Of a DNA stretch of 64,000 nucleotides, positions 60,735 to 64,000 are shown in pieces. Numbering within the stretch: position 1 is the stretch's first letter; the number at the start of each line of letters is the position of its first letter. The stretch comes from Acholoe squamosa (Eukaryota; Annelida; Polychaeta; Phyllodocida; Polynoidae): the NCBI GenBank assembly GCA_949317995.1, contig OX439048.1, positions 24,247,495-24,311,494 on the forward strand. Reading direction: 5' to 3'. A model generated the notes under the pieces. That model was given only the letters and a program-made list of their open reading frames with translations. It was not told where the DNA came from and made no database searches. Made by a program: the position numbers and the translations under genes.

Positions 60735-62331
60735 CTGTAAACAATAAGGGAGGAGGTGGTAATGTATGGCATGAGTGGACTGCCCTGGGACGCCAACTGT
60801 GGTGCACCGAGTGTAGCCACACAAACAGTAGCCACATAAATGATACCGAGATAACCAGTGGTCACTAAGAAGAACACACTGAGTTAGGGGGGTTTCGAGA
60901 AAATAGATATAAAGGGAGACAGAAAGATATGAAATGTAAGGCGAGTCAATAGTAAAGGTGTTTTTATTCAAGAAAGTAAGCCGTGTTAGAATTATGAAAA
61001 TAACGTTGACATAGTGGAATAAACATGGGAGAACAGTATTTGTATGTAAGGATCCGGTTCTAACCAGAATCAGTAGAAGGGACCAAAAAGTAACCAAAAA
61101 CAAATAAGAAATAACATTTAGGAGCTAGGGGATCAGAGTCCATGGGTGACTCATAAAGATCCAATGTCCCTAAATAAGACTATGTTCCAGGGTGGAGTCC
61201 AAAGTTCAGCAGGGTGTTTACCCTTATGGGGTCATCAGTTATGTACAGCAGAACACACTCCTATAAGGTATCCAATATCATCGGGGGAGCAGAGTCTAGG
61301 AGGTGTTGGGTGAAAGTAGCCGGTGTCAGACGAGTATATAAGGCAGGTGCAGGGCCGAGAAGGGCGTGAATTGTCGGGGAGTAGCTGGAAGCACAGTTCA
61401 TTCTGGAATCAAAGGGGAATATTGTATAGTCATCAGCTCACAGGGAGAAATTATATTTTCTAGAGGAAGCCTATTAGAATGGGTGCTTCTAGTTTGGAGT
61501 GTTCTCTGGGGACTTAAGGATTCAATGGGAATCAAATAGATCTACTTAAGGATTCAATGGAAATCAAATAGGTCTATACCTCCTCTACCTAACCAATACC
61601 ATCATGAATTAACTACAGATACATATGCCGCATTGGGCATTGAAGTTGCTCTTCCTTACTCTACTATGAATATTTTAAAGGACTAATGTTTGGATTATTC
61701 AATAAAGTTATAAGAATTTATGAAGGACTTGTCAACAACTTGGGATCAAATATGACATTCCATTTTGTGAAGATTATGGATTAATGAGGAATTATCAAGA
61801 AGCCACTAGAGTTTTGTGAGCTGTTTCAATCTGGTGTTCGAATGGAGTTTAAGAACTGTGGATGAAATGTATTAACATAATTTGTAATGGAATGATGATG
61901 AGCCAGTATATTTAGGATTGAAATGAAATGACTGGAATCACTTTTTGATATACATATGCAGGTGTGAATAAAACTTCAGAGCTGACTTTACCCATTGTGT
62001 CTTCTTTTCGTATGGGCTTTGAGATTTAGACACAAGTCTTTACCACTTGACGCTAGTAAATTCCCCATATATCAACTAAAATTAGCTGCTTCGCGGTTGA
62101 TAACTCTGACGTTAGCACATATCTCTATAATTACGGTGGAACACTTTATATAATAGGCCGATCAATACCACACAACCCATCAAAATCCTCCACCCTCCTA
62201 TAGCCCAACACATAAAGCTAATCTCTACAAGCCATATACCCAGTATAGTGGCAAAAGGCAAGGCTAACTAAAGTCAACATTCAGCGATGAAAAAGCTATT
62301 TCTTGTATAAAACGATGTTTGTTTATACTTA
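60735..62331. other. non-coding stretch with a small duplication and a poly(A)-like signal
   Basis: Two adjacent 33-bp copies of ACTTAAGGATTCAATGG.AATCAAATAG lie at about 61513-61575. AATAAA at 61967-61972 is followed by a GT/T-rich stretch (CATTGTGTCTTC), which could mark the 3' end of a plus-strand transcript, but no matching coding exon was found. Confidence 0.4.
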
Positions 62332-62684
62332 CCCATTTGGCATAAAAACGTTTTTAACGTTAAAATAACGTTTTTATTTGGTTTCAAAGTTTGCCAAACT
62401 TTTTTGTCAATGTTAAGATAATGTCAAAAGATGTACTCAAAACACGTTCTTATAAAAACGTTTTTATTTTAGGTAAAAAAAAAACGTTTTTGACATAAAA
62501 GAAACGTATTAAAATAAAACGCTTTTATTTGGTAAAAGCAAACGTTTTCATTTGGTTAAAAATTGGTCGAAAAAAAGGTTTAAATTTTTTTCAACATGAA
62601 AATAACGTTTTTAAAACGTTTTTTATCCAAACCATATAACACGTTTTGCAAACGTTGAAAAAAAAACGTTTTTTGCCAAGTGGG
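62332..62684. mobile_element. 353-bp MITE made of AACGTTTTTA repeats, TA duplication
   Basis: The ends CCCATTTGGCA (left) and CCCACTTGGCA (right, reversed) are flanked by TA on both sides (62330-62331 and 62685-62686). The interior is almost entirely repeats of ATAAAAACGTTTTTA and close variants in both orientations, so the whole element is strongly self-complementary. The TA duplication fits the Tc1/mariner superfamily. It is non-coding. Confidence 0.75.
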
Positions 62685-63034
62685 TATATTACTTAAATAC
62701 AATATCATTATAAAGCCAGCATGACAACATTCCCGTGCCTTTTATAGCCACATTCCAGTGAGCATATAACATTAACTCTACACTAACAATTGTTTGAGAG
62801 TCTACTGTTGAGCAATGTTGATCAACCAATTTCCAACGTTGATTGAAAGTTATATCGGATGCCTCCATGCCACAGCTGTACAAATTGGGGCCAGGATGTC
62901 AAGTCTATCCTTAACAGTACAGTTACCTGATAGAATATAATGATTATGATAAGATAAAGCATGACTTACACTTTCCTGACTGCTTTATCAAGGTTTGGTG
63001 GTCTGTGATCAAACAGCAGTGAACAGGACACAGC
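62685..63034. other. non-coding stretch, nothing seen
   Basis: No exon or repeat is recognised. Confidence 0.5.
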
Positions 63035-63040
63035 AATTAC

Positions 63041-63216
63041 CAGTGGCGGATCCAGGATTTGGAAAAGGAGGGGGCGCGGCCCCAAAGGAGGGGGTGCAAC
63101 CCCTATTTTTGCGCATTTTTTTGGGTCCAAAAATAGGTAGTGAACTTAAACTCTTTAAGTACTGGGAAAAAAAGGGGGGGTGCGTGCCCCCGCGCCCCCC
63201 TCTAAATCTGCCACTG
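63041..63216. mobile_element. 176-bp MITE with AATTAC duplication
   Basis: The ends CAGTGGCGGATCCAGG (left) and CAGTGGCAGATTTAGAG (right, reversed) are flanked by AATTAC at 63035-63040 and 63217-63222. G/C-rich runs lie just inside both ends. Elements beginning CAGTGGCGGATC are widespread in invertebrates, from general knowledge. A related fragment (GGAGCCAGGATTTTGAAAAG) lies near 5830. It is non-coding. Confidence 0.8.
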
Positions 63217-64000
63217 AATTACTGTTGTCTGAAATAAGACCCCGATCTAGGCAGTGATTAGGCCTACGATGAAAACATGTAGAGTTGCTCCCAAAGATTG
63301 CTAACATGACCCTAAGTACAGACACCAGGTCTTGGGAGAAAGCCCACAGGAACCACCCTTGGTAATCCACCCACTGGGAATTAATCATGCATGACTGAAC
63401 GAGTGCAGTGGATCCTGCCTACTGCAGCTCCTAAATCCACCCCTCTACCCCCGAATCGATACCACTGTCAGATTTAGGAGCCCTCCAGCAGGGACTTTAG
63501 GCCTTTGTGTGGTTATACATATTGCATAAAGCATGCTGAGAACTGAGCAATGGCCACACCGAGTCAATATCATAAAGTCTGGGCTGGGACATGCCTGTGC
63601 AATTAGAGCTGGGTTTACTGGGCAGCAAGGACGTGCCTGGTGGGATGGGTCCACTAGTAGGCTTATAAATGAAGAATACCCGGTATTCACACTATGTAAT
63701 CAGGCCTGCTCTTAGGCAGCACCAAGCAATACTTGGACGAGATCCTGCTCCAAAAAAAAAGATTCCTTATTGAAGTTATTCTGAAGAATGTCACCCGAAC
63801 ATCGTCCAGCATATAATAATGATCATTTTTTTAAACAACTGGGGGTGGTTGGAAGATTTGCATGCTGACGGGTGAAAAAAATCCTCTTCTCAAAGGTCAA
63901 ATCTTTTTTGCCCTCCCCCGGAGGACCCGGAAATTCCGTGCGAATGGGCCCTTTTAAGCCATGTTAATGCGCAGGATGTTTCGCTGAAAATAGGTAAAAT
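63217..64000. other. non-coding stretch with an element end
   Basis: Near 63733 TACTTGGACGAGATCCTG matches one inverted end of the 592-bp element at 30897. The rest of that element may continue outside the window or be missing. No gene is supported. Confidence 0.45.

Overview
The window is nuclear DNA from an animal. The evidence is spliced exons with GT-AG introns, a full-length beta-tubulin gene, a discoidin (F5/8 type C) domain at the end of a gene, long (TA)n tracts and minisatellites, and many short inverted-repeat elements with target-site duplications. The AT-rich background, the discoidin gene and the dense non-autonomous transposons suit a marine invertebrate, but nothing here fixes the phylum. 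Most of the 64 kb is intergenic or intronic.

Layout. 1-24 kb: no gene I can support, one weak candidate exon (1072-1164), CRE-like palindromes near 3.9 kb and several inverted-repeat elements. 26.3-27.2 kb: the last two exons (+ strand) of a discoidin-domain gene, with a possible long 3' UTR. 30.9-33.8 kb: more inverted-repeat elements and a decayed tandem repeat. 34.8-38.6 kb: a 39-bp minisatellite, then four phase-compatible minus-strand exons that I assemble as the 3' half of an unrecognised single-pass membrane protein. The minisatellite unit matches the stop-codon end of that gene's last exon, so the array probably grew from the gene's 3' end. 41-43.2 kb: a local duplication and two weak minus-strand candidate exons.

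44.3-54.9 kb is a beta-tubulin locus built from tandem copies. Three diverged copies of one flank (about 44.3, 50.4 and 54.1 kb) surround an intact intronless beta-tubulin gene (47586-48923, with TATA box, initiator and poly(A) signal) and a promoterless, broken beta-tubulin pseudogene (52617-53314). A small Harbinger-like element sits in the third flank copy, and the first flank copy preserves its empty site.

56.6-64 kb holds decayed tandem repeats, a 708-bp element with long terminal inverted repeats and a 5-bp duplication, a GC-richer block that could be a promoter and first exon, and two more short elements with duplications. The genes show no sign of working together: tubulin is cytoskeletal or axonemal, while the discoidin and membrane genes are adhesion or surface types. 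All coordinates, alignments and splice calls were made by eye.
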